DNA of 64,000 bases from Kazachstania africana CBS 2517 (taxonomy: Eukaryota > Ascomycota > Saccharomycetes > Saccharomycetales > Saccharomycetaceae): positions 1,426,001 to 1,490,000 of the forward strand of contig NC_018940.1 of the NCBI RefSeq assembly GCF_000304475.1, in the 5' to 3' direction. Under the pieces are notes generated by a model that had not been told where the DNA came from, did not search any database, and was given only the letters and a program-made list of their open reading frames with translations. Both the position numbers and the translations under genes were made by a program. Positions 50,338 to 59,230 of this stretch are shown here, piece by piece. The number at the start of each line of letters is the position of its first letter. The stretch's first letter is position 1.

Positions 50338-51024
50338 TTACCTAAATAAATATCTGCCAATTTTGCCAAATATAATCAATCCAAGAAAATAGAAATCTAT
50401 CAAGTAAATAACTTCAGACCATTCATTGCTTACACTATAATGATATAGCCCAGTTAAGTACGATAAAAATGACGAAATTATAAATAGGGAAGGGGTTCCA
50501 TCAAAAAACAACCATAGTATAAAATTCAACAAAAACCATGCAATGGAGCCTTGCAATGAAGAAGTCCATTGAATCTTTCTAACACCAAATATAACACCCA
50601 ACATTGCATTACAAATTCTAAAAATCTTGACTAAATCATTCTCACAGGTATTCAATCCCAGCAACCAATCAATTAGTGGAGTAATCAAACCACAGAAGAT
50701 GCCTTCAAGTGAGTTGGTCAGGATTGAATTACTTTGCTCATTTCTATAGAATGAAATCTTGTAATCGTGTAGATTAGCTAGGAGCGAACTGTAGATATTA
50801 CCCATTAGGGCAAATATTATGACATTGCTTACAATCTTATTGAATTTACCTACCTTGCTCTTGTACTTAAACTTAGCCTTATCCCTGTTAGCTATATCTT
50901 TATTATCAGCTTTTTGCAAAACAGCGAATGACTCTTCTGGACTCACTATATTCTCGTCATACAACGAATAGAGCTGTGGTTTTGTCAAATTAGCAATAGA
51001 TTCACTAGGCTCGTTCAGTGGCAT
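50338..51024 (-). CDS. NSG2: INSIG-family ER protein stabilising HMG-CoA reductase
   Basis: 228 residues from the first ATG (frame opens two codons earlier at TTG). Five to six hydrophobic segments form the INSIG fold: GIFCGLITPLIDWLLG, ICNAMLGVIFGVRKIQW, SIAWFLLNFILWLFFDGTPS, LFIISSFLSYLTGLYHY and the C-terminal FYFLGLIIFGKIGRYLF, whose GKIGRYL matches the GNIGRQL ending of animal INSIGs. Nsg1/Nsg2 bind Hmg2 and protect it from Hrd1-dependent degradation when lanosterol is high. The two WGD copies cannot be told apart by eye; neighbours (PGA1, CUZ1) favour NSG2 (YNL156C). Shorter than in S. cerevisiae (about 299), mostly in the N-terminal tail. Confidence 0.9.
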   Translation of the reverse strand: MPLNEPSESIANLTKPQLYSLYDENIVSPEESFAVLQKADNKDIANRDKAKFKYKSKVGKFNKIVSNVIIFALMGNIYSSLLANLHDYKISFYRNEQSNSILTNSLEGIFCGLITPLIDWLLGLNTCENDLVKIFRICNAMLGVIFGVRKIQWTSSLQGSIAWFLLNFILWLFFDGTPSLFIISSFLSYLTGLYHYSVSNEWSEVIYLIDFYFLGLIIFGKIGRYLFR

Positions 51025-51730
51025 AGTCAAACAGTGCTTTTGTTATATGTTTGTCTGGTCTATGTAGAACAAGTTTGTAAGGAAGTTCAGCTTATTATTT
51101 CGAATTTTCCATCCTATATTCTATCTCCTGTTCTCTGTACGTACTGCTAAAATGCGATAAAATGTTACATATCGTAAATCCACCTCTATTCTCAAGCGAG
51201 TGGTTCGTTCTTAAAATACGAGCAAGACTCATGTATCTGCGTAAGAGGTCCTCTACTGCAAGGTGTAATATGTTCATAAGTAGTAAATATAAATACGTGT
51301 GACATACAGCACTTACTGTTACTTGGCTTTTTTGAAGATGGTCTCAATTCAATGGCACGGACCTTCTTTCCACTGGAGCAAACTATTGGCAGACGTTAGT
51401 TCAGGTACCACCACTACCACCCTCTCATCATCACGTGCGGTAACGGAGTAATGCCAACAATGGCCCTGTTCTCTTCGTCTCTTGATTTCACTTAGTAATA
51501 TTGCTGATTCACTTCGAAACTTATAACCCGTGCGGCGGGGTGACACCCTCTTCCAGAATATTCCATAAAACTGGATTTAAGCAGTATTACAAAGAGTGAA
51601 TGATTAGTTGCTGTTACTAAGCACAGAGCATCGCACGAATATATATTAAGAAAGAATAAGTTCCTAATAACACAACACTCATCATTTTTGCATTCTTCAT
51701 AACAATATAAAAAATAAAATACCAATAAAA
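51025..51730. promoter_or_regulatory. Divergent promoter of NSG2 and CUZ1
   Basis: No gene; IGO1, expected nearby, is not here. ATCACGTG (51429-51436) is a full Cbf1-type site, but the sequence after it is not AT-rich and lacks a TTCCGAA core, so it is not centromeric. AT-rich sequence precedes the CUZ1 ATG. Confidence 0.45.
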
Positions 51731-52480
51731 ATGTCTTCGACTAGCGTTGAAAAGGAAACAGGGATGTTAGATGTCGGCACCCACTGTGAATTTTGTAGGC
51801 AGCTAGATTTTCTACCGTTTCATTGCTCATTCTGTAACAAGGACTTCTGTTCGAGCCACAGGACCAAGGAATCACATTACTGTCCCTCTTTAGAGACGAT
51901 TAAAAAGGATCAGCTCATTGAAAATGGAACTGTTCATAGTGGCAATAATAATGAGAAATATTTCAAGAGTTTACTTCCTGAAAAGGCACACGAAAGGATA
52001 AAACAATCTAAACAGCAACAGCAGAGTTCCAGAATAACGATAAAATCTACGTTAAACGAATCTTCATTAAATAAACTCAAAAAATTCTTCCAATCAAAGA
52101 GATCAAAACCCATCGTAAAAAGATCGAGTAATAGAGTGACTGATCTAGTGAAACTACAGAAAGCAGCACAAGGAGATTCTAAGATTCCTGTACCAAACAG
52201 AGTATACATCTATGCCAAATCGATTGACAATAATGATTCTGAGTTTAAGCCTATCTATATCAATAAGATATGGCCAATTGGGCGATCATTAGACTACATA
52301 GCGAAACAATTATCAGTGGTGAATAATAATGCAAATTCAAACACTGATCGAAACGAAAAATTATTCATTTATAAACTTAAAGATGATCAAAATTTAATTC
52401 AACTAAATACGGGTGATAGGGTTTCTTCGACGGTGAGTAATTTGGACTACATTTACTTGATTCGTGGAAACGAAATTTGA
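51731..52480 (+). CDS. CUZ1: AN1 zinc-finger, ubiquitin-like Cdc48 partner
   Basis: 249 residues (S. cerevisiae about 274). One AN1 finger at about 18-50: C-x2-C (CEFC), FHCSFCNKDFCSSHR, ESHYC, with all metal ligands present. A basic, Q/K/S-rich linker (about 90-150) leads to a C-terminal ubiquitin-like region (NRVYIYAKSI ... INKIWPIGRSLDYIAKQL ... YIYLIRGNE). Cuz1 (YNL155W) binds Cdc48 and the proteasome and helps cells survive arsenite. It lies between NSG2 and YCK2 as in S. cerevisiae. Confidence 0.92.
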   Translation: MSSTSVEKETGMLDVGTHCEFCRQLDFLPFHCSFCNKDFCSSHRTKESHYCPSLETIKKDQLIENGTVHSGNNNEKYFKSLLPEKAHERIKQSKQQQQSSRITIKSTLNESSLNKLKKFFQSKRSKPIVKRSSNRVTDLVKLQKAAQGDSKIPVPNRVYIYAKSIDNNDSEFKPIYINKIWPIGRSLDYIAKQLSVVNNNANSNTDRNEKLFIYKLKDDQNLIQLNTGDRVSSTVSNLDYIYLIRGNEI

Positions 52481-52563
52481 TACAAAAATAATTGTTTATA
52501 ATCATTTAATATGTATCTTCATATAAACATATATAATAATTTATCTCATTCCATCCTTTCGCA

Positions 52564-54033
52564 TTAGCAGCATCCCAATCTACTGAAGAATCCTTTCCTA
52601 GTCTCTACTGAATGAATATCTAAATTATTTTGCTGTGCTTGTTGTTGTCTTTGATAATTTACATTATTGTTTTGAGCGCTATATTGCGCATGCGTGTTTT
52701 TATTAATATTATGATTGTTGATATTGACAGCGGCGGCATTTGGTACATTTTGTCTTTGATAGGCATTAAGATTATTTTGATGAGGGTGATGGTTGTGTGC
52801 CTTTTGCTCTTGTTCTAGTTCATATTTGCGTCTTGTTTGTTCCTGATATGCTTCATATGATGTTGGGTCGATATTATTTGCTTGATCTTCTAATTGTTGT
52901 TGCTGTTGCTTTTGTAAGTTTGCCTGAGCACCAGCCTGTGACTGTTTATGTCTTCTTGCCTTTTCATTTGGTGGATTTGGATGTCCATAACCATGAAGAT
53001 TTGGTTTCTTATTTATCGTAAGATCCCAACCACGACCACCATTTAGCTTCATCCAGTCATATTCACCATCTGCTTCGGTATCAAGATCAGTTAAGATGGA
53101 CAATAAAAGTTGTCTGTAACCTTCGTAATCTGGTGTTTCATCAAACGATAAATTTCTTACAATTTCCAAATAACGTCCAAATTGAATTGGTAATCCTTGT
53201 GCCAAATCGTAAACATTTGTCACTCGTTTCTTTTCACCAATTTTTTCATATTTTTGCTTGTTATTTGGCGCCTTGAGTCCTTGCCAAGGTAATTGGCCTC
53301 TTAAAAAATAGAAAAATACATGGCCTAGTGCCTCCATGTCGTCTCTTCTACTTTGTTCCCTTCCCAGATGTGTATTTATAGACATATAACGAGCAGTACC
53401 ACTTAAGGACTTCTTTTCACGGTATGGGATATGTTGTTTCGTCTTTGGGTCTCTATATTGCTTGGCCATACCGAAATCAATCATATGAATGTCATTAGCA
53501 TCTGGTTGTCCCGGTCTGCCGATGAGAAAATTATCAGGTTTAATATCTCTGTAAATAAGATCGTGAGCATGTAAATCCTCGATTAAAGTGATCATTTGTA
53601 CTGCAACTTGAACTACAGTCTTAATAGAAAATCTCCTTCCACACCAATCAAACAAATCTTCTAAAGAAGGACCTAACAGATCGATAATTAGAATATTGTG
53701 TAGACCTTCTTGACCGAAATAGTACGCTTGAGGTATGCCAGGTGTTCCAGACAGAATCTTATAAGCTCTGTACTCGTCTTTTAATTGCGGGGCATCCGTC
53801 TTTCTAGGCTCGAATTTGATGGCTACAGGCATATTATTGATCATGTTAATACCTTCAAATAGCACACCGAAGGACCCCTCGCCAACTTTCTTCCCTATTT
53901 TGTAGTGCAAACCCACTATAGTAGAGGAGTCATTATAGTTATTGTTGTCATTGCCAGAAGTCATATTGCTAACTTTCTTGAAATTCTTGACGCTGGCTGA
54001 GTTAAATGTGGCTTGTTGTGGAGTAAGAGACAT
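52564..54033 (-). CDS. YCK2: Palmitoylated plasma-membrane casein kinase 1
   Basis: 489 residues. The CK1 kinase domain is complete: GEGSFG at 51-56, lysine K73 (AIKFE), catalytic loop YRDIKPDNFLI, DFG, and the CK1-specific SINTHLG in place of APE. The C-terminal third is Q/N-rich and ends FFSRLGCC, the dicysteine palmitoylated by Akr1 for membrane attachment. Yck1/Yck2 act in glucose sensing (Rgt2/Snf3-Mth1), endocytosis and septins. The WGD pair Yck1/Yck2 are near identical; CUZ1 on one side and GIM3 close by favour YCK2 (YNL154C). Confidence 0.95.
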   Translation of the reverse strand: MSLTPQQATFNSASVKNFKKVSNMTSGNDNNNYNDSSTIVGLHYKIGKKVGEGSFGVLFEGINMINNMPVAIKFEPRKTDAPQLKDEYRAYKILSGTPGIPQAYYFGQEGLHNILIIDLLGPSLEDLFDWCGRRFSIKTVVQVAVQMITLIEDLHAHDLIYRDIKPDNFLIGRPGQPDANDIHMIDFGMAKQYRDPKTKQHIPYREKKSLSGTARYMSINTHLGREQSRRDDMEALGHVFFYFLRGQLPWQGLKAPNNKQKYEKIGEKKRVTNVYDLAQGLPIQFGRYLEIVRNLSFDETPDYEGYRQLLLSILTDLDTEADGEYDWMKLNGGRGWDLTINKKPNLHGYGHPNPPNEKARRHKQSQAGAQANLQKQQQQQLEDQANNIDPTSYEAYQEQTRRKYELEQEQKAHNHHPHQNNLNAYQRQNVPNAAAVNINNHNINKNTHAQYSAQNNNVNYQRQQQAQQNNLDIHSVETRKGFFSRLGCC

Positions 54034-54579
54034 AAGAATACGTGTACCTATTTACAAATATGATGCTGCCAGCTTTTCAACTAGTGTCTGTTTTCCAATT
54101 TGTCCTTTTTTTGAGATCAAACAATCTGACAAGGTTAAGTGATTCGATTTATAACTCAAAGAAAAAAAAAAAACTAACTGTCAAGACGGGAAAAAAGAAA
54201 AAATCGAAAAAAAGAACCAAGACAGAGTGCGGGTAACACAGCTCTTTTTATATAAATCTATTGTATTCGTTTCAGGGTCAGGAACCAGTTGCAGTCATCA
54301 AGACGGGAAGCTCGAGGGAAAAGAGTTGTTTACACTCGTGGCAATTGAACTTGTGAGTTGATTTGTCTGTCCCGAGGAAAATTGCTCGAGGAATCGTCAT
54401 TGGAAATGTGTGTATGTGTGGCTGTCGTTTCTTTTTCCAGGCCCGAGATGAGAAGAAACGCTCGTCTCGATGTGCATATATATAGTGTGTAAGATCTTGT
54501 GTTTCTGAGTTCTGTTAGGTTGCAGTGGATTTGGAGGTGTCTCGTTTTTGAAGCTGGTAGAAGTAAGTTTAATCAAACA
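54034..54579. promoter_or_regulatory. Divergent promoter of YCK2 and AAH1
   Basis: TATATATA at 54477-54484 lies about 100 bases before the AAH1 ATG. A GATGAG core (54447-54452) resembles a PAC element but lacks the preceding GC. Long A-runs (around 54163) flank the YCK2 side. Confidence 0.45.
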
Positions 54580-55626
54580 ATGGTTGTTAGTGAGGAGTTT
54601 CTAAGAAAGTTACCAAAGTGTGAACATCATTTACATATTGAAGGTACTTTGGAACCAGATTTATTGTTCCCATTAGCTGAAAGAAATGGTGTCAAATTAC
54701 CTGATACTTTCCCACAGACCGTGCAAGAGTTGAATGAAAAATATAAGTCATTCGCCGATTTGCAAGATTTCTTGAACTATTACTACATTGGTACCAACGT
54801 ATTAATTACTGAAGAAGATTTTTTCCAGTTGACCTGGGAATACTTTAAGAAGATTTCTAAACAATCTGTAGTCCACACTGAAATATTCTACGACCCACAA
54901 TCTCACACCGATAGAGGTATCAAGCTTGCCACAGTGACAAATGGTATCAAGAGAGCTTGTGAAAAGGCAGAAAAGGAATTTGGTATTACTTCCAAGATTA
55001 TCATGTGTTTGTTAAGGCACATCGAACCAGCCAAATGTCTAGAAACCATCGAGGAAGCTAAGGACTTCTTGGTCGATGGTACCATCACCGGTTTAGGCTT
55101 AGATTCTGCTGAAAAGCCCTTTCCACCACATCTTTTCGTTGAATGTTACGAAAGAGCTAGAGAGATTAACAAAGATTTGAAATTAACGGCACATGCAGGT
55201 GAGGAAGGTAGTGCTAAATATGTCAGTGATAGTTTGGATCTTCTACAAACCACTAGAGTCGATCATGGTGTTAACTCTATCCAGGATGGGGAATTGATGA
55301 AAAGATTAGCAGATGAGCAAATTATGCTCACCGTCTGTCCACTATCAAACGTCAAATTACAAGTTGTTTCTGATGTTAAAGAATTACCATTACAAAAACT
55401 TATCGATAATAATGTTCCTTTCTCATTAAACTCGGATGATCCGGCTTACTTCGGTGGTTATATCTTAGATAACTACTTACAGGTAGCAAAGAGTTTCCCT
55501 CATTGGGATTACAACGTTTGGTCACGTATCGCTAAGAACGCAATCAACGGTTCTTGGTGTGACGAAAAGAGAAAGTTTGAGCTTTTAGAAAGAGTTGACT
55601 CTGTTGTTCAGGAATTCTCAAAGTGA
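54580..55626 (+). CDS. AAH1: Adenine deaminase
   Basis: 348 residues from MVVSEEFLRKLPKCEHHLHIEG; S. cerevisiae Aah1 has 347. An upstream in-frame ATG-free extension of 27 codons (opening at TTG-type start) lacks conservation and is not used. The metal-dependent amidohydrolase site is intact: HHLHIEGTL (zinc-binding H-x-H), LTAHAGEEG, DHGVNS and the SLNSDDPAYF motif with the last metal-binding aspartates. It deaminates adenine to hypoxanthine for purine salvage and nitrogen use; the S. cerevisiae protein is destroyed on entry into quiescence via SCF-Saf1. In S. cerevisiae it neighbours MEP2; here GIM3 lies between them. Confidence 0.96.
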   Translation: MVVSEEFLRKLPKCEHHLHIEGTLEPDLLFPLAERNGVKLPDTFPQTVQELNEKYKSFADLQDFLNYYYIGTNVLITEEDFFQLTWEYFKKISKQSVVHTEIFYDPQSHTDRGIKLATVTNGIKRACEKAEKEFGITSKIIMCLLRHIEPAKCLETIEEAKDFLVDGTITGLGLDSAEKPFPPHLFVECYERAREINKDLKLTAHAGEEGSAKYVSDSLDLLQTTRVDHGVNSIQDGELMKRLADEQIMLTVCPLSNVKLQVVSDVKELPLQKLIDNNVPFSLNSDDPAYFGGYILDNYLQVAKSFPHWDYNVWSRIAKNAINGSWCDEKRKFELLERVDSVVQEFSK

Positions 55627-55833
55627 AGCAAAAGGTCATCAACGTAAATAAATTCTTCATAGCACTAATTTCATATATTAAATAATATCAAAGCTTTTAT
55701 TTTTTTTTATTGCCTTCACCGTATTTACTACTAAGAGAGAAAAAAAATCATAGTAATAAATTGAAATTTCAATAATATAGTGACCTGTACGAGACAATCA
55801 ACTAATTACATTGATAAGAGAATATAGTGGATC

Positions 55834-56223
55834 ATGGAACTACTACCTGAAGGCAAAAGAAATACTACTCAAGTTACCTATGAAGACCAACAGAAAATCA
55901 ACGAATTCTCAAAACTGATAATGAGAAAAGATTCGATTGAACAGGAATTATCAAAGGAAATGCAGGAAAAGGAATATCTAGATGATGTATCTTTGGAAAT
56001 TGAATTGATTGATGAAGATGAGAAGGTTCAATACAAGATTGGTGACATTTTCCTGTTTTTTAAACAATCTGAAGCTGTAGAACAATTAGAAAAGGATGTA
56101 GAATCGATAGATGCCAAAATAGAAGAACTGCAGAATAAACAATCTGATATTGATTCCAGAGTCAGTGCATTGAAAACTGAATTATACGCCAAGTTCGGTG
56201 ACAACATTAATTTAGAACGTTAA
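55834..56223 (+). CDS. GIM3: Prefoldin subunit 4
   Basis: 129 residues, the same as S. cerevisiae Gim3 (YNL153C product). Two long helices form the prefoldin coiled coil (about 15-50 and 85-120) around a short beta hairpin (VQYKIGDIFLFFKQSEAVEQ), the GDxF segment being typical of beta-class subunits. Prefoldin delivers actin and tubulin chains to the CCT chaperonin in the cytosol. In S. cerevisiae it follows YCK2 directly; AAH1 has been inserted between them here. Convergent with MEP2. Confidence 0.95.
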   Translation: MELLPEGKRNTTQVTYEDQQKINEFSKLIMRKDSIEQELSKEMQEKEYLDDVSLEIELIDEDEKVQYKIGDIFLFFKQSEAVEQLEKDVESIDAKIEELQNKQSDIDSRVSALKTELYAKFGDNINLER

Positions 56224-56429
56224 CTTTATAAAATTATGTAGCATTAATCATTCAAAATATTTTCAACCAGCCATTCCTATGATTTTGAACACCCTGAGAC
56301 TTTTCCATCCTGCAAGTAACGCCACTTCGTTAAACAATATTAATGATTATGAGTTTGAGCTATAAATTAAATACTATATTAAGTTGTGGTCTATCCGAAC
56401 AAAATAGTTGTTTCACTGCATTAATTACT

Positions 56430-57917
56430 TCATTTTTCCTCATTTGAGGATCTGTTATTCTCATCTGGCGACGAAGTACCATCAGAAACAGATAGAGTAA
56501 TATCAATCTTATCCGGCTCTTCTTGAGCATCATCTTGGGTGTTCGTATTTGTAGCTTGAACGTGTGATTTGACTGGTTCTGGGATAAAAGTAAAGTCACC
56601 TTCAATATCTTCAAAGTAATATGCAGCTTCACCTAATTGTGCTAAATCTGTACCTTTCTCTTCTTCCTCAGGAGTCAAACGAATTTTTAACCAAGGGATC
56701 TGGTTCATCGCTAACAATATAATTGCAGTCACAACTGCTGCCCATGAACAAATGGCACAAATACCTGCTAGTTGGTAACCAAGTTGTACCCAATGATGAT
56801 CGAGCCATCCTCCGCCAATGTCAGAAGCATATACACCAGCAGTGTTATTAACATATTTAGCGGCAAAAAAAGCTGTCAAGATACTTCCCGTAACACCACC
56901 CACAGCATGTAATGCCCAGACCTCAAATCCTTCATCAATTTTCATCAAGTTTCTGACGTCGATAGCAAAATTACAACAAGTAGCACCTACTATACCAAAA
57001 ATCATTGAACTCCAGATTGGAACGTATCCTGCGCCCGGGGTTATAGCAACTAAAGCAGAAATAATACCAGAACTGATGCCAACTGTGGTCCACTTTCCAT
57101 CATATTTAAAATAATCTATGAATAGCCATGTCATGCCGCCAAACGATGCCGCTAGGACAGTATTTTCTATAGCATACCATGCCCTAATTGTAGAATTTCC
57201 AGCAGACCCACCATTGAAAAAGATCCAAGCAAAAAAGATGAAAATCGTACCTAGAACCACGTTAATTACAGAGTGAGGTTTATACTTTGGTAAGCCGGTA
57301 CTGTTTCTTGTGGGATCCCTTCTTCCTAGTAATAAAGCATAGATTAGAGAGCTCACCCCACCTGTTTCATGTATAAGGCTACCAGCAAAATCTAACTCAC
57401 CTAACTCCTCCAGCCAGCCTGTGCTATTCCAGCTCCAGCAGGCACAGGGACAGTAGACTAAAGTCATCCATATAAACAAAAACACCATCATTGGAAATAG
57501 CCTGGCCCTTTCATTTGCTCCACCTAAGGCTAATACACCAGCTACAGATGCAAACATTCCTTGGAAAACAGCATATAATATTTGCGGAACTGTTGATACA
57601 GCAGAAGGTTCATCTAATACATGTCTAAAAGCAAAAAATTTCAATGTTCCCAGAAAGCCATGTCCTTTGGTAGTGTCACTAAAGACTAATGAATAGCCCC
57701 AAAACCACCATTGGATAAGGCATACACACCACGCCATCAGTGAGAGCCAAAGTGATGATAGACTATGTTTGCGTCTCGAAAGACCTGAATATAACAGACC
57801 AATACCCGGTATCATAAGAAGTACACCAGCCGCTGAGACTCCTACCCAGGTCATATTGGCGAAGTCGTACTGGTCATTGGGGTCTTGAATTGTTGAAGAA
57901 ATTTCTGAACTTGACAT
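56430..57917 (-). CDS. MEP2: High-affinity ammonium permease and sensor
   Basis: 495 residues (S. cerevisiae Mep2 499). Eleven membrane helices of the Amt/Mep/Rh fold. Both pore histidines are present, H183 and H337, exactly 154 residues apart as in Mep2; Mep1/Mep3-type proteins have glutamate at the first position, so this is Mep2-type, the transceptor that signals for filamentous growth. GGANERARLFPMMVF, NGGSAGNSTIRAW and GAGYVPIWS are family motifs. In the cytosolic tail FIPEPVKSH keeps the serine (S451) equivalent to S457, the Npr1-dependent phosphosite. An N-terminal sequon (N21-M-T) may be glycosylated. Upstream GATA sites imply nitrogen catabolite repression. Confidence 0.95.
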   Translation of the reverse strand: MSSSEISSTIQDPNDQYDFANMTWVGVSAAGVLLMIPGIGLLYSGLSRRKHSLSSLWLSLMAWCVCLIQWWFWGYSLVFSDTTKGHGFLGTLKFFAFRHVLDEPSAVSTVPQILYAVFQGMFASVAGVLALGGANERARLFPMMVFLFIWMTLVYCPCACWSWNSTGWLEELGELDFAGSLIHETGGVSSLIYALLLGRRDPTRNSTGLPKYKPHSVINVVLGTIFIFFAWIFFNGGSAGNSTIRAWYAIENTVLAASFGGMTWLFIDYFKYDGKWTTVGISSGIISALVAITPGAGYVPIWSSMIFGIVGATCCNFAIDVRNLMKIDEGFEVWALHAVGGVTGSILTAFFAAKYVNNTAGVYASDIGGGWLDHHWVQLGYQLAGICAICSWAAVVTAIILLAMNQIPWLKIRLTPEEEEKGTDLAQLGEAAYYFEDIEGDFTFIPEPVKSHVQATNTNTQDDAQEEPDKIDITLSVSDGTSSPDENNRSSNEEK

Positions 57918-59230
57918 AAATTTTATATTATTCTCTAATTTTTTTTGCTTCTCTAATAAGGATCAGTTTCCACAATAATTAAAATAGCTTTGACTAACAT
58001 ATATATATATATATATATGTAAGACTATATAATTACTAAGTTGCTTATATGTAACTGATAAGAAATTCTCTTATCAATAAACTAGACGACAGGAACTGCG
58101 GTATCATTGCTCCTTGAAATTCTTCCTAATCTGTTTGATTAGCCCCATCCAAGATCACTTTCAATTGAATGCATATAATTTTTAGTTATATTCTTCGGAG
58201 TGTGTTTACAAACTGCGTTATGAGCTCGATATAATATCAGAAGTCCAAAGGTCTTAAATGAATTTAGATAAGCCATTTAATTTCTGATAAGGCTCTCTCC
58301 GAGGTTTTATACTGACGCTTTTTATCAAAAAAAAAATAGTGTGTAGGCCAAATAGATAAAGATTGGAGTTTATTGACTACAAAGAAAGGTACAATCACTA
58401 GATTACGGAAGGTATTAAGATTGGCACAATCAGTATTGAACCCTTTCTATTAATTAATTCTTATTTGAAGAAATTTTGTTTTTATGTATCGCAAGAGATA
58501 AGAAACTCAGGAGAAACAGGAACTTTTTTTATCTATCGTCTGAACATGCACACTTATCTATACACACTATCTAATGCCTTTTCTAAGGGTTGGCCTCTTT
58601 TCATAATGATAAAGATTGAAAATATTTGAATCTTTCAAACAGGAATATTATCGAGGACAGAGTAGGTTCACTTAGGCGCTGCATCTCATGGGTTTTGTCT
58701 CGGCTATAGTTACCAACAATTTTTAGACAGTACCCAATGCTTCCAGTATACAGTTTTCAAAACACCTGTAGGATATTTTAAACAAATTTCTCAATTTTAA
58801 TCTCGGTAGTTCAGAAGTTACTTTACAGCAGTAGCTTTCAATTCAGGTTTGTAACCGAGGTTATGCTAGAGGGAATCCTATATTTAGGTTATTAGCTGCT
58901 ATTTATTATATATCTCACATGTTTACTATTTAGGGATACTAGTCATAGAATAATTTTTTCGATCAAAACTAGTGGTCATTTAACTAAATATAATAATAAG
59001 CAAAAATATCATAAAATTGATAAAAATCAAAATTATTACTTAAAACTAAAAAAATGGGATATATGAATACGATGGGTATATACATGATCTTACTTATAAT
59101 TATCACACATGTATTAAGGGCATTAATGGACGAAAGAAAAAAAATACAATCCGTAGTTAGAAAGGTTAACAAAAAAAAAGATCCGTTTAGACTAGTTGGA
59201 TAGAAATTTTTATTTCATGAACTAGTCAAC
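57918..59230 (-). promoter_or_regulatory. MEP2 promoter region with six GATA boxes
   Basis: Six GATAAG/CTTATC cores: 58057, 58070 (a head-to-head pair), 58267, 58286, 58497 and 58553. An AT dinucleotide run at 57999-58018 supplies TATA sequence. The part nearest YGP1 (58980-59230) is very AT-rich and serves as its 3' region; no gene is seen. Confidence 0.75.
58056..58076. promoter_or_regulatory. Palindromic GATA pair
   Basis: TGATAAGA and TCTTATCA are perfect inverted arms around a five-base centre, 139-159 bases before the MEP2 ATG. Gln3 and Gat1 bind GATAAG, and pairs of sites are the active form of UAS-NTR. Confidence 0.8.

Noticed and set aside
51429..51436. ATCACGTG as centromere CDEI
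   Set aside because: No AT-rich CDEII or CDEIII follows; better read as a Cbf1 promoter site.
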